64,000 nt of DNA from Anthopleura xanthogrammica (GCA_964019055.1 OZ025215.1:12974520-13038519); one strand, 5' to 3'; counted from the stretch's first letter, positions 28,001 to 39,448 are shown. The notes: generated from the sequence alone by a model not told the origin. Numbers and translations: made by a program.

Positions 28001-31000
28001 TTCAGTTTGTCGCACCATATGTGGACAGCAGGTCAGTAATCAGGCTGTTTATTATTATATATTATTTATTATTTATTATTTATTATTTATTATTTATTAT
28101 TTATTATTTATTCTTGCTCTTCAATTATCACTGATTAGGTTTTATTTTCTTCAGTTTTCCACACATGTCCATGATGGGAGATCAATCAATCCTACAGCAA
28201 TCTAACCAAGGTACAACAAACTACAAAAATTCTTTAATAAGTATTTTTTTATTTTGTATAATTGTGAGTAAAAAGATTGATTACAGAAGGAAGATACCTG
28301 AGAAGGTGTCAGGTTCAATAATATATATATATAATATACCAGTAACATTCATCAGCTGTATGTTAGTTCAATGGATGTCATTAATTTATCATTTGTTTGT
28401 CTTTAATTTCAACAGAAGCCTTCATTGCTGAGAGGAAAGCACTGACTAACCTGAAGAACCTGGTTGATAGAAGCTGTGAAGCAGTTGGGTTATGGCAGTT
28501 GTTATGTGAGCACGATATCACTGTCATTACATCTCGCATGGACCCTGTGAGTATTGCATATCATTGATATGATACTGGTCTGTTTATACTGATGTTTTCT
28601 TGTCATTACATCTCGCATGGACCCTGTGAGTATTGTATATCATTGATATGATACTGGTCTGTTTATACTGATGTTTCCTTGTCATTGTTTTGTTTTTCAG
28701 GCACCAAGAGATAGATTAAGACACTTGAGGTTTAGAGACCTGATCACTGTTGGACAAGAGGTAAGCAGGATTTCTATGTGTAGCTTGGAGATGATGATGG
28801 TGATCAAGATGGTGATGATGATGATGATGATGATGATGACTGATGATAGTGATGATAATGATGATGATGATGATGATGATTATCATTCTATTATCATTTA
28901 CAGGTTTGCAGTGTTCTTATATCATCACTGATGAACTGTTTCCTAGATGATAGTAGTTCAACAGATGCCATCAGTGAGCGCCTTCGAGATATCAGTCCCA
29001 GCCTGTACAGTGATTCTGATGCTATATGCACTAAGGTAAACAGATCCAGTAGCTAACCTAGGCAGATGATGTTGTACAGTGATTCTGATGCTATATGCAC
29101 TAAGGTAAACAGATACAGTAGCTAGCCTAGGCAGATGATGTTGTTCATGCTGCTGTTGTTGCATGATGTAGCTACTGTAACTAATGTTGATGTCTGGGTA
29201 TTGTTGCTTGTGTTTTCGATGGCTATTGTTTTTGCTGTTAATGATGAAGAAACTGTTCTTCCAGGCAGGTGAACTTTTAACTTTAGCAAAGAAAACGACA
29301 AACAAATCAGAGCAATCCAGACTCCTGAAGGATGCATTACAGGTGCGTATCTACCGTATGTATCTTCCACCACTGTTAACAAACAGATGAACATGTTTCA
29401 TTACCTGTGTTCTTGGTTGTGAATGTTTCCTGATGGTTGTTTTTGTTGCAGTGTTATCGACAAGTCACTCACCAAGTCAATTTGGAACTTATCTGCTCTA
29501 TATTTGAATCAGGTAAAGAAACTGGAATTGAAATGATTGTTGCTTAAGATTAAGATCAGTGTCATCATCATCATCATCAGCACCACCACCACCATCGTAA
29601 TCACTATCAAAATCATCAACCTCATTAGCACCTTCATAATCATCATCACCATCTTCATCATCATCACTTTCATCAACATCAAAATTATCATATATTAATG
29701 GTAATTATAATCATGTTATTTTTTATTCTAGTACATTTCTTTGAGGGTGTAATAGAATTATGTCTTTACGCTGCTCTGAAGAAAGACCCACAAGGATTAG
29801 CTCTGCACTTCTACAGGAACGGTGAAGCACCAGGAGATGTTCAGGGACAAGAAGCTATGATAGCAAGGTACAGTACACCTAAACATCCTTATAACATAGG
29901 CCTTCGCTAAACATGTTGCATTGTGGTCTAGCTTGGGTACAAACAACACCATATAAAGTATAATGAACAAAAGATGTTTGTACCCAAGCTAGACCACAAT
30001 GCACTGTGTTCTCAATCCCATAAAAGTATATGGTTGTCTGTTTTTATGTAATCATAGTTATCTGTATTTGTTTAGGAAATACTGCTACAAGTGTCTGACA
30101 GATTGTTTACAGCGTCTGTTAGCTGTCCGTCAATCCCCACACCAGTCTCCTAGTCTACCTTCACGGCCAGGTCCACCACCAGCACCAGACCCCAATGAAC
30201 TCACACCAGAAGATGCTGATAAATATGTAAGTACAACAGATAAACTATACTCATACTTCCTTCAGAAACATCTGTGGTTGCCTGGTATGTTGCTTAGGAT
30301 CCTTAGCCAGCATGCAGCCCAACCTTAACTCTAGTTAAGACAGTCTTCCTTGGACCCCAGTGTTTTTGCACGATTATACCATAGGCTCTTACTGGCTGCT
30401 ATGTCAGTTATGACACCAGAAAACACCAGAGTCAAAGTCAAGCAAGATGCAGGCGTCAGCGTCAGTTATACTGATCTCTACCTGTTATTTTGGTTATTGA
30501 TCTTCCATTATTTTATTTTCTTCAGATGGAGCATACTCTTTCTTTATCCCTGTCATCAGCAGATGAGTTGTGGCATCTGTGCCTGTATCAATGGCTGATT
30601 GACAATGCTCTCACTGAGAGGCTCCTTGAGGTACGAATATATTGCTTGTTTTAGTCTTATCGTATGGAAATCTTGGGCATGACTAATAGCTGTGGTCAGT
30701 GCCTGTGCTTCATACTAACAAGAGGTCTGGAATTCGATTCGCATTGTCTTTCTCATCAAAAATCACAATGCACTGATGGGTGTGGAGGGACAGGGATGGG
30801 TGTGGAGGGGGAGGGGTTGGTTGTGGAAGAGGGGGTGCACGCTGTCGGCTTCCTAGTAGACTAACTCGGGGGGAGGGGGGGGGGATAAGTCTTTGATAGG
30901 AGAGTTTAACCAAGACCTTCCAGACATTAATCTGATGATCTATCACTGACCTACTGGATGACTTATTCAATATTTTATTTCAGATCAAGTCCTCGTATTT

Positions 31001-34000
31001 GGAGACATATCTGAAACAGTCTGCAGTGAACCAGGTACGAGTTTGTTTACATCGTATTGCTATTCACTTGATAAGTACGGAGTTCTAAGGGTTGTGTTGT
31101 TAACTCCACAGCATCCAAACGAGCAGAAGATTCTTGATCTGTTGTGGAGGTACTACGAGAAAACCAAGAACTACTCGGCTGCTGCCAGGGTGTTGTCTAA
31201 ACTGGCCGAGAAAGAAGGGTTAGTACTGCCTCAAACCAGGATCGCGTATAACTTTTAAACTCGCGGGCACATCCACGGTACTACGATAACAACATCCGAT
31301 GAAACATAGCACACGAAATAAGTGTTCATCCTAACACCTTTATTTACTCTACATGTAAAAAGAACTTAGAAATATTAAGGCAATGTTAAAGGTGAATGAT
31401 ACTGACAACATGCAACAACCTCAGGCACAGCACCGTCACGGTTACGGTACGGTATGTCCGTAATGAAGTTTTTCCACTGCCGTCCAAACTGATTCAAATC
31501 TCAAAACGTCAAGTTTCTCGAGCTCACTAGACCTGTTCACTATAACACGTAATATAACAAGGCTGTGTATTAAGGAATGTAACGTTTGTTTTTCATTCTT
31601 CTCCCCACAGACCAGGAATAAACCTTGAACAACGTCTGGAGTATCTGTCACGTGCCATCATGAGTGCCAAGAGCAGTAACCTGAGAACAAGCACGAGCTC
31701 AGAGGGAGAGTTCCTTCATGAACTGGAGGAGAAACTAGAGGTGAGTGACAGAGTGCTTTAGAGCAGTGATATCTTGTACTATGACTCACAAATGGCTTCC
31801 AATTCATTATTGGATGATGCGCTGGGTTCCACTTTCTGATTGGTTCACTGTGGAAGCCAACTGACAGTCATGGTATGCTACGCCGCTTCCCCCAGTTATA
31901 CGTAATTTGCTCTCCGTGAAAACCATGCATCGGAACCTCTCCTCTTCATTTCATTCTTCCTATCTCTCTCACTCTTTTCCATTCTTCCCATTTTCTTTCC
32001 TCCTGTCTATCCTCGTCCACTCCTTCACCTCTCCTTCCTCTTTTCCCACCTCCCTCCCTTCTTTCCTTTCATCACTCTTTTCTTTTTTTTTGACTCTTGT
32101 AACCGTGTTGTACTTTTGTATTTTAGGTTGCGCGCATCCAGCTTCAAGTATACCACACCCTGTCTCGCATGAATGAATCCCGTCAGTCAAGAAACATCCA
32201 GGAAGCTTTGGCTGAACTGAATGGACGACTCATGGATGTAACCACGGTATGTTGATTCCTCCAATCACAGCCAAGCTTTATGCGTATCTCGTACCCAGAC
32301 CTAAAACCTGCCTTAACTATCCCGACCAAAAGCGACCGTGATAGTTTGCCAGTCTGGGTACTAGTGTTTGTAAAGCCATTCTGATTGTTAAATGAAGATA
32401 TGTTATTATATTTAAATTCAAATTCTTTGATATTTGTTTTTATATTTAGTTGTACGGAGATTTCGCCGATATCTTCATGTTAGCAGAGTGTAAACTTGCA
32501 ATAGTACATTGTGCTGGACATTACGACCCTACGCTTATCGAGACATTATGGCGGGAAATCATCGACAAGGGTAAGAAACTCTTGCGTGACTAAAATTGAG
32601 TAGAGCGTGACGTGACCGTGACCATGCCGTGTCACATGTGATTAAAGGATGCTATACGTCACTATTTCTGATCCTCGACGATGCCTTTTGTTATTTAAAT
32701 TGTGTTATTTGATTTCCTGTCATTGTGACGGCGCAAGCGTGACGTGACGTGACGTGACGTGACCGCGACCGTGACCGTGCTTTGTGTTATGACAGTCTTA
32801 CAGAACCTCTCTTTCTTCACGTCTTATTTTATTTCTACTTTTTCTAGAGTTGCGTGACTCGGCCCATTGTTCACCCAGTAATCGCATTACCATCATAAGC
32901 AAGAAGATAGTAACGTTAGGAAAAACCTATGTGCATTCTGAAAGATACTTCCCTCTTGGTAAGTATATTGAACGTGCACGACACTGCGCGACGCAAAGAC
33001 GACACTGAGATGGTGCTGAATCTTCGTATCCCCCCATTGGACCGTCTCCTTTCGTCCTTACCATTCAGTATCCTGTATCCCGTTAATATTTGTCTCAGAT
33101 ATACCGCATTCCTTATCACGTTTTTACAGAATTACCCCAGTATTTCCCATAATTCCTTCCGATATCACTGATTCTTTTGGTATCTCTGTATCCCTATAAT
33201 GATTGGTTCAAATATCCTTATATCCCCCCCCCCCCCCCCAGGTCATCCCCATAATACCGAATGGGGTCTCACTTAAGTTAATCATTCATATGTCATGTTG
33301 TACAGGTGCAATAATTCTTATCCTGGAAAGGAAAAGTGCCGAGCTGGACTGGGACCCAACATGGGTGTTCATGTCGATGCTTGAGATTGGAATTCCGTTC
33401 CCAGTCCTTCACGGTGTTTATGACAGGCTCTTCAAGGCAAAGGTGCGTTCAAAACCTCGTTCATGTTCTACGCATCCACTGTACCCTGGCCACACCCAAC
33501 TATACTCTCGTATTTGATTTTCTAGGATCCTTGCTGGCAAGCCATAGACAAGCCTTTGCATATTTTAGACGTGTTGTATCATTTGTTATCAAGATTCGTC
33601 GAGTTACCATCACTAATAGCACCGTACGACAGGTAAAGACTGATATCTGAACCATAGACCTTTTCTGAGTTCGACAAACAAGATGAATTCGGTACAAACA
33701 ACACCATACAAGGCATGATGAAAAAAGATGTTTGGACCCAAGCTAGACCACGATGCACCATGTTTGCTATCTCAGAAAAGGTCTAAACTGGCTAGCGAGG
33801 TCAAATACTCAAGGAAAACAGGAAAGGCGATAAAGGATGCATCCTCTGTCCCTTGCCCTCCCTTACTCCACGTCCCGACTGTCCCACTTTTTCCTCCCTC
33901 CTTCAAGATGTTAAGTAGTAGTCTACAATTATTCGTGGTTTTCTTTTCAGACCGGCATTTACAACAGCTTTACACGACGCATGCGCAACCTACTTGGTGG

Positions 34001-34092
34001 AACTGGAGTCGATTTGTTCACGTGACCGTACTGTTCAAACCACCCTGGCAAAGTTCAAGGCCCTCCAGTCTCGTCTGAAGCGAATGCTCTGA
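22057..34092 (+). CDS. NUP155: Nucleoporin NUP155 (inner-ring scaffold of the nuclear pore)
   Basis: Thirty-six exons join in phase to 1374 residues (human 1391). They start at 22057, 22660, 23138, 23619, 23784, 24244, 24496, 24695, 24932, 25593, 25818, 26007, 26355, 26542, 26858, 27496, 27752, 27907, 28155, 28416, 28701, 28904, 29265, 29452, 29732, 30076, 30526, 30984, 31112, 31611, 32127, 32450, 32848, 33306, 33526 and 33951, ending TGA at 34092. Diagnostic segments include [78 protein letters not shown] and a [13 protein letters not shown] end. Residues to about 480 form the N-terminal beta-propeller and the rest the alpha-solenoid. NUP155 joins NUP35, NUP93, NUP188 and NUP205 and contacts the membrane. 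Several introns carry microsatellites, and exons 20 and 22 have duplicated 3' ends. Confidence 0.97.
22390..22542. repeat. Foldback repeat in NUP155 intron 1
   Basis: The left arm has atgcaaatttcctcttgttc then cagtttactc; the right arm has gagtaaactggaacgagag then aaaatttgcat. It is an imperfect inverted repeat with a loop of roughly 50 bases and no ORF. Confidence 0.75.
25075..25475 (+). repeat. (GAT)n/(ATG)n microsatellite, NUP155 intron 9
   Basis: About 400 bases of gat, ggt and gct trinucleotide words. It opens long artificial frames rich in Met or in His/Ile on the other strand. Similar shorter tracts are at 28785-28885 and 29558-29692. Confidence 0.9.
26203..26279. repeat. Fragment of the CAGGGGCGGATCC-type element
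   Basis: Starts ggggtagatccaggattttg and ends gatctgcccctg, like 9159-9345 but shorter. It lies in NUP155 intron 12. Confidence 0.6.
27102..27288 (+). repeat. 57-bp tandem repeat, three copies plus a partial
   Basis: Units start at 27102, 27159, 27216 and 27273 (partial) with cctgaaacaa, followed by ctgggctgatctaagtcag. The unit is derived from the dispersed repeat that also occurs near 45965-46200. Confidence 0.9.
27289..27440. mobile_element. SINE-like dispersed repeat, copy 1
   Basis: Shares gaaaactggag, ctcacatgtgat and ccaggaat...cctgagac with 45965-46200. Read on the minus strand the shared end gives a ggt-t-gattcctgg word resembling the B box of tRNA-derived SINEs. No A box was identified, so the SINE assignment is tentative. 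Confidence 0.5.
28045..28115 (+). repeat. (TTATTATTTA)n microsatellite, NUP155 intron 18
   Basis: Uninterrupted tattattta words over about 70 bases, directly after the donor of exon 18. Confidence 0.9.
28522..28680 (+). repeat. 79-bp tandem duplication of the NUP155 exon 20 end and its donor
   Basis: The block starting tgtcattacatctcgcatgg is present at 28522 and 28601. Each copy includes the last coding bases of exon 20, the donor gtgagt and the first ~55 bases of intron. The copies differ at only one or two bases. Using the second donor would add 79 nt and meet a stop (gtg agt att gca tat cat tga), so the proximal donor must be the productive one. Confidence 0.9.
29004..29141 (+). repeat. 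69-bp tandem duplication of the NUP155 exon 22 end and its donor
   Basis: The block starting tgtacagtgattctgatgct is present at 29004 and 29073. Each copy ends an exon with actaag followed by donor gtaaac. Use of the second donor would keep length in frame (69 nt) but reads through a TAA in the first intron piece, so the proximal donor is productive. Confidence 0.9.
29910..30010. repeat. Near-perfect foldback, NUP155 intron 25
   Basis: The arms carry gcattgtggtctagcttggg then tacaaac and the inverse gtttgta then cccaagctagaccacaatgc. A related, more complete element is at 33655-33784. Confidence 0.85.
33655..33784. repeat. Foldback element in NUP155 intron 35
   Basis: Ends are agaccttttctgag and ctcagaaaaggtct. 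Inside are ggtacaaacaacaccata and ttggacccaagctagacc, matching the element at 29910-30010, so the two are one family. Confidence 0.8.
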
Positions 34093-35377
34093 AGTCAACT
34101 CTCTTAGTCATTGAGGGACGACAGGCGAGTTTTCGTGTGTTGTTGTTTCTCAATGAAGAAACTCGACATTGTATTATCTAGCAACAACTTTAACTGAAGA
34201 AAAGTGTAGAAATACTGGACCACTACACTACATCTAAACAACAGTTGCTAGAGTGGGGAACGTATCTTGGCCTTCTATGACAGAAACCCATCTTATGTCA
34301 TGGGCTTTGGGAAGCCATTCCTGTGCTGTTATTTGCGCCCTGGAAGCCATTCATATGCCTATACCTATATCTATATTATTGGAAGCTATGCTAATGCTGT
34401 ACTGGACGCAATTAAAAAGCATCCAATTGTTCTTCCATTTGCAAATGATAGCGGTGACTTCCAGTTAGTGCTTGTTATATGGTATTAACTGTTTCTTGTA
34501 GTCACTATCGGAGGCCATTCATATGTCATGCCAATATTACCATATCTCTGTTCATGGAAGCCATTTCAGTGCAAAATTCCTATTCCATTCAAAATTCTCT
34601 CTATCTGTCAGTAGCTTCTATTTTTCTAACATCTTTTAATTAGAACCTTTGATTCAATCATGTACTACATTAACCAATCACAGACTTGGACTGACTGTAA
34701 CGTTGGTATATTGTCTTATGGGTTTTATAACTGATATTGTAATAATAATACGAAATATAACTGGAAAAGAAACTGATTTAAAAATCTACTAAAGCTGGCG
34801 CAGATAATCCAGCGTTACAAAAATTTATTGCTGTTATTTTTTTTTTCTTTCCAGAAGACAAAATCCTTTTTTTTTGTGCAACATTCCATGACATCTTCAA
34901 GTTAATTTTAAACTACTTTTTTGCAATAAAAATTCTTAGAAAATATTTTCCACTTTTATTTAGTACTTTTCAAGGATATTCCAAGGGCATAAAGTTCAAA
35001 AACGTAAGATTTGTGATATGAAGGAACAGTGTTATGTATCTGCAGTCAACCGCGTCATATGAATCTTTAAAACCTTCGTTCTACGCAACGAAACAAAAGC
35101 TGAATAGATCTTATTAACAACAAGCTCACCAGACCATGTTGGAATATTAATGATTTCATAACAGATTCCTCTACACATTCAATATTTTTGACTTCAAATC
35201 ATGTCGTGTTGACTACTGCTTTGCAAAGATGCTTCTTTGAGGAGTTCAAACTGGCTTCCAAAAGTTTATTACCAAGAATGAGTGAAGATTTAACTAGAGT
35301 TCCTGGTTGTGTTGTGTCGTTTCATGTTCTTCAAAGCGTAGCTCTGCATTACATGGCAAAATATTATTCAAAGTGAG
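34093..35377. other. NUP155 3' UTR and AT-rich intergenic DNA
   Basis: No recognised gene. An AATAAA is at about 34925-34930. The word ggaagccat recurs with attcatatg at about 34300-34570. ORFs of 60-70 codons here lack any feature that supports them. Confidence 0.45.
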
Positions 35378-35605
35378 TTGGACAAAGTCAAAATGGTCTG
35401 GTTATTAGTAGTAATTGCAACGTTAATCATAGTTGTGATATTTTCTGTGCTTTACTACAAGTTTTTTAAGTACTGCATCAGAACAAGACTCGAGGCGATC
35501 AAAATACCTGAAGAAGAAATACTCCAGCTACGGTACGAATCACAGAGGCGAAGGCTCTACAAACAGGCTAAAGACGTGGAACTGGTGTACATTGAACGTC
35601 AATGA
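35378..35605 (+). CDS. Candidate small single-pass membrane protein (75 or 70 aa), unknown
   Basis: An intronless frame with Met at 35378 and 35393. One strong hydrophobic segment (about residues 8-30, WLLVVIATLIIVVIFSVLYY) is followed by a basic/amphipathic tail with RLEAIKIPEEE, RYESQRRRLYKQ and a VELVYIERQ end. This is the layout of an N-out signal-anchor micropeptide. I do not recognise a family. Its last 30 or so codons and the DNA after it are duplicated at 39915, where the frame is broken. Transcription is unproven, and it could be a chance ORF. Confidence 0.4.
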   Translation: MDKVKMVWLLVVIATLIIVVIFSVLYYKFFKYCIRTRLEAIKIPEEEILQLRYESQRRRLYKQAKDVELVYIERQ

Positions 35606-36259
35606 ACTAGATGGGTTAGTTTTTCGACAGTTGTTGGACCACTGCCAAGGATTATCGAGAGAATTGAGGAGATATTTCACGAAAATAGACCATCTATCCT
35701 GATTCCACCAAATCAAGTTTGCTGTATGTACAATAGCTGACAAAACGCGATGCTTTTTCCTTCAAAACCTAAAATATTTTCTATAATTCAATACCCAAGG
35801 TTATTGTTGTAAATATAGATGAGAAACTATTCGCTAAAACAGCTGAAACTATTGACATTAAATTAACTTATTTGTTATTTTCTCTTGCAAAATATATGTT
35901 TTCTCTATCAGGAAATTAAAAGGATTCATATTTATCAGTTCTCAAGGTTATTATGTAAGTACAAATTAATATTGTTCAACGCGATGATAGTTCTCTGGCG
36001 GTTTCCAGTGCACTAAAACCACAGGAAGCCCGTTCATAGCCTTTCTCTGGCTTGGATATTATTGATATTGGGCCACTTTATGCTTCGCCTAACTTTTTGA
36101 ATGTGTATGAGGGTTACGAAGTATTTAACAACAACACCTTACAAGCACGAACTAGGTTTCGTGATTCAGGGAAGTTTCTTTTAGGGCAGAGTCTGGGTCT
36201 AGGTGTAGGGGGACCAGGAGCTACGTCTGACCGCCATCAAGAAAAATGATAATGGGAAT

Positions 36260-36509
36260 AGAGTAGAGTAGAGTAGAGTAGAGTAGAGTAGAGTAGAGTA
36301 GAGTAGAGTAGAGTAGAGTAGAGTAGAGTAGAGTAGAGTAGAGTAGAGTAGAGTAGAGTAGAGTAGAGTAGAGTAGAGTAGAGTAGAGTAGAGTAGAGTA
36401 GAGTAGAGTAGAGTAGAGTAGAGTAGAGTAGAGTAGAGTAGAGTAGAGTAGAGTAGAGTAGAGTAGAGTAGAGTAGAGTAGAGTAGAGTAGAGTAGAGTA
36501 GAGTAGAGT
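36260..36509 (+). repeat. (GAGTA)n pentanucleotide satellite
   Basis: About 50 perfect units. A second array is at 37053-37275. Both recur in the right-hand copy at 38188-38437 and 38981-39203. Confidence 0.97.
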
Positions 36510-37053
36510 TAGGTTAGATTAGGTTAGAATGTACTTTATTGGCATGACCTTGCTGATTACAGGTATTGCTAAAGCATGTAACAGTAACTTAATATAAAAA
36601 TTATTTTACAATGGCTTTTACAAATCAATAAGATATGGGTATATATATTTATTCACATAATTTACAAATCAAGGTATTATTGAAGTTAATTATGATATAT
36701 TGAATAATTTGATAATTTTGATTATTAACATTTCGATTGTCTTAGTTCCATACATTTTAAGATATATTTGGTAAAATAGTATATAACGTTGTTGTTCTTC
36801 GACGTCATTAGCGAGCAAATATATTCTTTTTCTTGATTTATTTTGTTAGTTGTGGAAATTTCATTTTTAATTAAATTAGAGAAATCATTTCTTAGGTTAT
36901 TATAAAGGTGACAGTTTAAAATCATGTGTAACTCATTTTCTATTTCGTTTTTATTACATAGTGTGCAGAGACGTTGATCTGTGGGAATATGTAGTTTATG
37001 ATAACGCCCTGCTTCTATAGCGAGTTTGTGGTTACTTATTCTTAATTTAATTT
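36510..37053 (-). mobile_element. 5'-truncated LINE (non-LTR retrotransposon) 3' end
   Basis: On the minus strand the frame ending at 36725 reads LRISNHKLAIEAGRYHKL, then RLCTLCN, then an ILNCHLYNNLR motif. This is the zinc-knuckle-like tail typical of CR1/L2-type reverse-transcriptase ORFs. The 3' UTR contains aataaagtacattc. The fragment is about 540 bases and is flanked on both sides by (GAGTA)n. The identical copy is at 38438-38981. Confidence 0.8.
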
Positions 37054-37298
37054 AGAGTAGAGTAGAGTAGAGTAGAGTAGAGTAGAGTAGAGTAGAGTAG
37101 AGTAGAGTAGAGTAGAGTAGAGTAGAGTAGAGTAGAGTAGAGTAGAGTAGAGTAGAGTAGAGTAGAGTAGAGTAGAGTAGAGTAGAGTAGAGTAGAGTAG
37201 AGTAGAGTAGAGTAGAGTAGAGTAGAGTAGAGTAGAGTAGAGTAGAGTAGAGTAGAGTAGAGTAGAGTAGAGTAGGGAATAGAATAGAATAGAGTAGA

Positions 37299-37498
37299 NN
37301 NNNNNNNNNNNNNNNNNNNNNNNNNNNNNNNNNNNNNNNNNNNNNNNNNNNNNNNNNNNNNNNNNNNNNNNNNNNNNNNNNNNNNNNNNNNNNNNNNNNN
37401 NNNNNNNNNNNNNNNNNNNNNNNNNNNNNNNNNNNNNNNNNNNNNNNNNNNNNNNNNNNNNNNNNNNNNNNNNNNNNNNNNNNNNNNNNNNNNNNNNN
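37299..37498. other. Assembly gap (200 N)
   Basis: Exactly 200 N, a default gap size, sitting between two identical 1728-bp blocks. Frames reported across it are meaningless. Confidence 1.
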
Positions 37499-39226
37499 AA
37501 GACGTGGAACTGGTGTACATTGAACGTCAATGAACTAGATGGGTTAGTTTTTCGACAGTTGTTGGACCACTGCCAAGGATTATCGAGAGAATTGAGGAGA
37601 TATTTCACGAAAATAGACCATCTATCCTGATTCCACCAAATCAAGTTTGCTGTATGTACAATAGCTGACAAAACGCGATGCTTTTTCCTTCAAAACCTAA
37701 AATATTTTCTATAATTCAATACCCAAGGTTATTGTTGTAAATATAGATGAGAAACTATTCGCTAAAACAGCTGAAACTATTGACATTAAATTAACTTATT
37801 TGTTATTTTCTCTTGCAAAATATATGTTTTCTCTATCAGGAAATTAAAAGGATTCATATTTATCAGTTCTCAAGGTTATTATGTAAGTACAAATTAATAT
37901 TGTTCAACGCGATGATAGTTCTCTGGCGGTTTCCAGTGCACTAAAACCACAGGAAGCCCGTTCATAGCCTTTCTCTGGCTTGGATATTATTGATATTGGG
38001 CCACTTTATGCTTCGCCTAACTTTTTGAATGTGTATGAGGGTTACGAAGTATTTAACAACAACACCTTACAAGCACGAACTAGGTTTCGTGATTCAGGGA
38101 AGTTTCTTTTAGGGCAGAGTCTGGGTCTAGGTGTAGGGGGACCAGGAGCTACGTCTGACCGCCATCAAGAAAAATGATAATGGGAATAGAGTAGAGTAGA
38201 GTAGAGTAGAGTAGAGTAGAGTAGAGTAGAGTAGAGTAGAGTAGAGTAGAGTAGAGTAGAGTAGAGTAGAGTAGAGTAGAGTAGAGTAGAGTAGAGTAGA
38301 GTAGAGTAGAGTAGAGTAGAGTAGAGTAGAGTAGAGTAGAGTAGAGTAGAGTAGAGTAGAGTAGAGTAGAGTAGAGTAGAGTAGAGTAGAGTAGAGTAGA
38401 GTAGAGTAGAGTAGAGTAGAGTAGAGTAGAGTAGAGTTAGGTTAGATTAGGTTAGAATGTACTTTATTGGCATGACCTTGCTGATTACAGGTATTGCTAA
38501 AGCATGTAACAGTAACTTAATATAAAAATTATTTTACAATGGCTTTTACAAATCAATAAGATATGGGTATATATATTTATTCACATAATTTACAAATCAA
38601 GGTATTATTGAAGTTAATTATGATATATTGAATAATTTGATAATTTTGATTATTAACATTTCGATTGTCTTAGTTCCATACATTTTAAGATATATTTGGT
38701 AAAATAGTATATAACGTTGTTGTTCTTCGACGTCATTAGCGAGCAAATATATTCTTTTTCTTGATTTATTTTGTTAGTTGTGGAAATTTCATTTTTAATT
38801 AAATTAGAGAAATCATTTCTTAGGTTATTATAAAGGTGACAGTTTAAAATCATGTGTAACTCATTTTCTATTTCGTTTTTATTACATAGTGTGCAGAGAC
38901 GTTGATCTGTGGGAATATGTAGTTTATGATAACGCCCTGCTTCTATAGCGAGTTTGTGGTTACTTATTCTTAATTTAATTTAGAGTAGAGTAGAGTAGAG
39001 TAGAGTAGAGTAGAGTAGAGTAGAGTAGAGTAGAGTAGAGTAGAGTAGAGTAGAGTAGAGTAGAGTAGAGTAGAGTAGAGTAGAGTAGAGTAGAGTAGAG
39101 TAGAGTAGAGTAGAGTAGAGTAGAGTAGAGTAGAGTAGAGTAGAGTAGAGTAGAGTAGAGTAGAGTAGAGTAGAGTAGAGTAGAGTAGAGTAGAGTAGAG
39201 TAGGGAATAGAATAGAATAGAGTAGA
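37499..39226. repeat. 1728-bp block identical to 35571-37298 (right copy)
   Basis: Same content and order as the left copy: small-ORF tail, (GAGTA)n, LINE fragment 38438-38981, (GAGTA)n. After 39226 the sequence continues into unique DNA, so the right copy is probably the one correctly joined to downstream sequence. Confidence 0.85.
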
Positions 39227-39448
39227 GAGTAGAATATTAATCGTCAGGCTTTCGAAATACTTTAAGTACTCTTAGTTTCATAAAACATTGATTATTTTTT
39301 GTGTCTAAACTGTAAAACCTTTTTAGATGTTATGATTTGTTTTTGGAAAACTATAAAGTCGTTCAAGCGAAATCTTACTTAGTTGAGATAACAGAAGAAA
39401 TCCAAGAGAAGCGATAGAAAAAAACCCCACCTGTTTATCAAAGACAAG

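Larger units (their letters stand above)
35571..37298. repeat. 1728-bp block identical to 37499-39226 (left copy)
   Basis: From the word aagacgtggaactgg to the end of a gagtagggaatagaat stretch, this block reappears at an offset of exactly 1928 bases on the other side of the N gap. The identity includes two (GAGTA)n arrays of the same length and the LINE fragment. Real tandem satellites would hardly stay identical in length, so this is most likely the same locus assembled twice. Confidence 0.85.

Noticed and set aside
35378..35605. Assigning the small membrane ORF to a named micropeptide family
   Set aside because: Hydrophobic segment plus basic tail is too generic, and no diagnostic motif was seen.
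36052..36249. 65-aa ORF (MDIIDIGPL start) present in two copies
   Set aside because: The two copies are the suspected assembly duplication, so the repetition gives no evidence of conservation, and the homologous place in unit 2 is interrupted.
37042..37671. 209-aa and 157-aa minus-strand ORFs
   Set aside because: They read through the 200-N gap and the (GAGTA)n array and have no biological meaning.
36250..39210. CRISPR-like or telomere-like reading of the regular repeats
   Set aside because: (GAGTA)n is continuous without spacers and is not a telomeric hexamer; the genome is eukaryotic.
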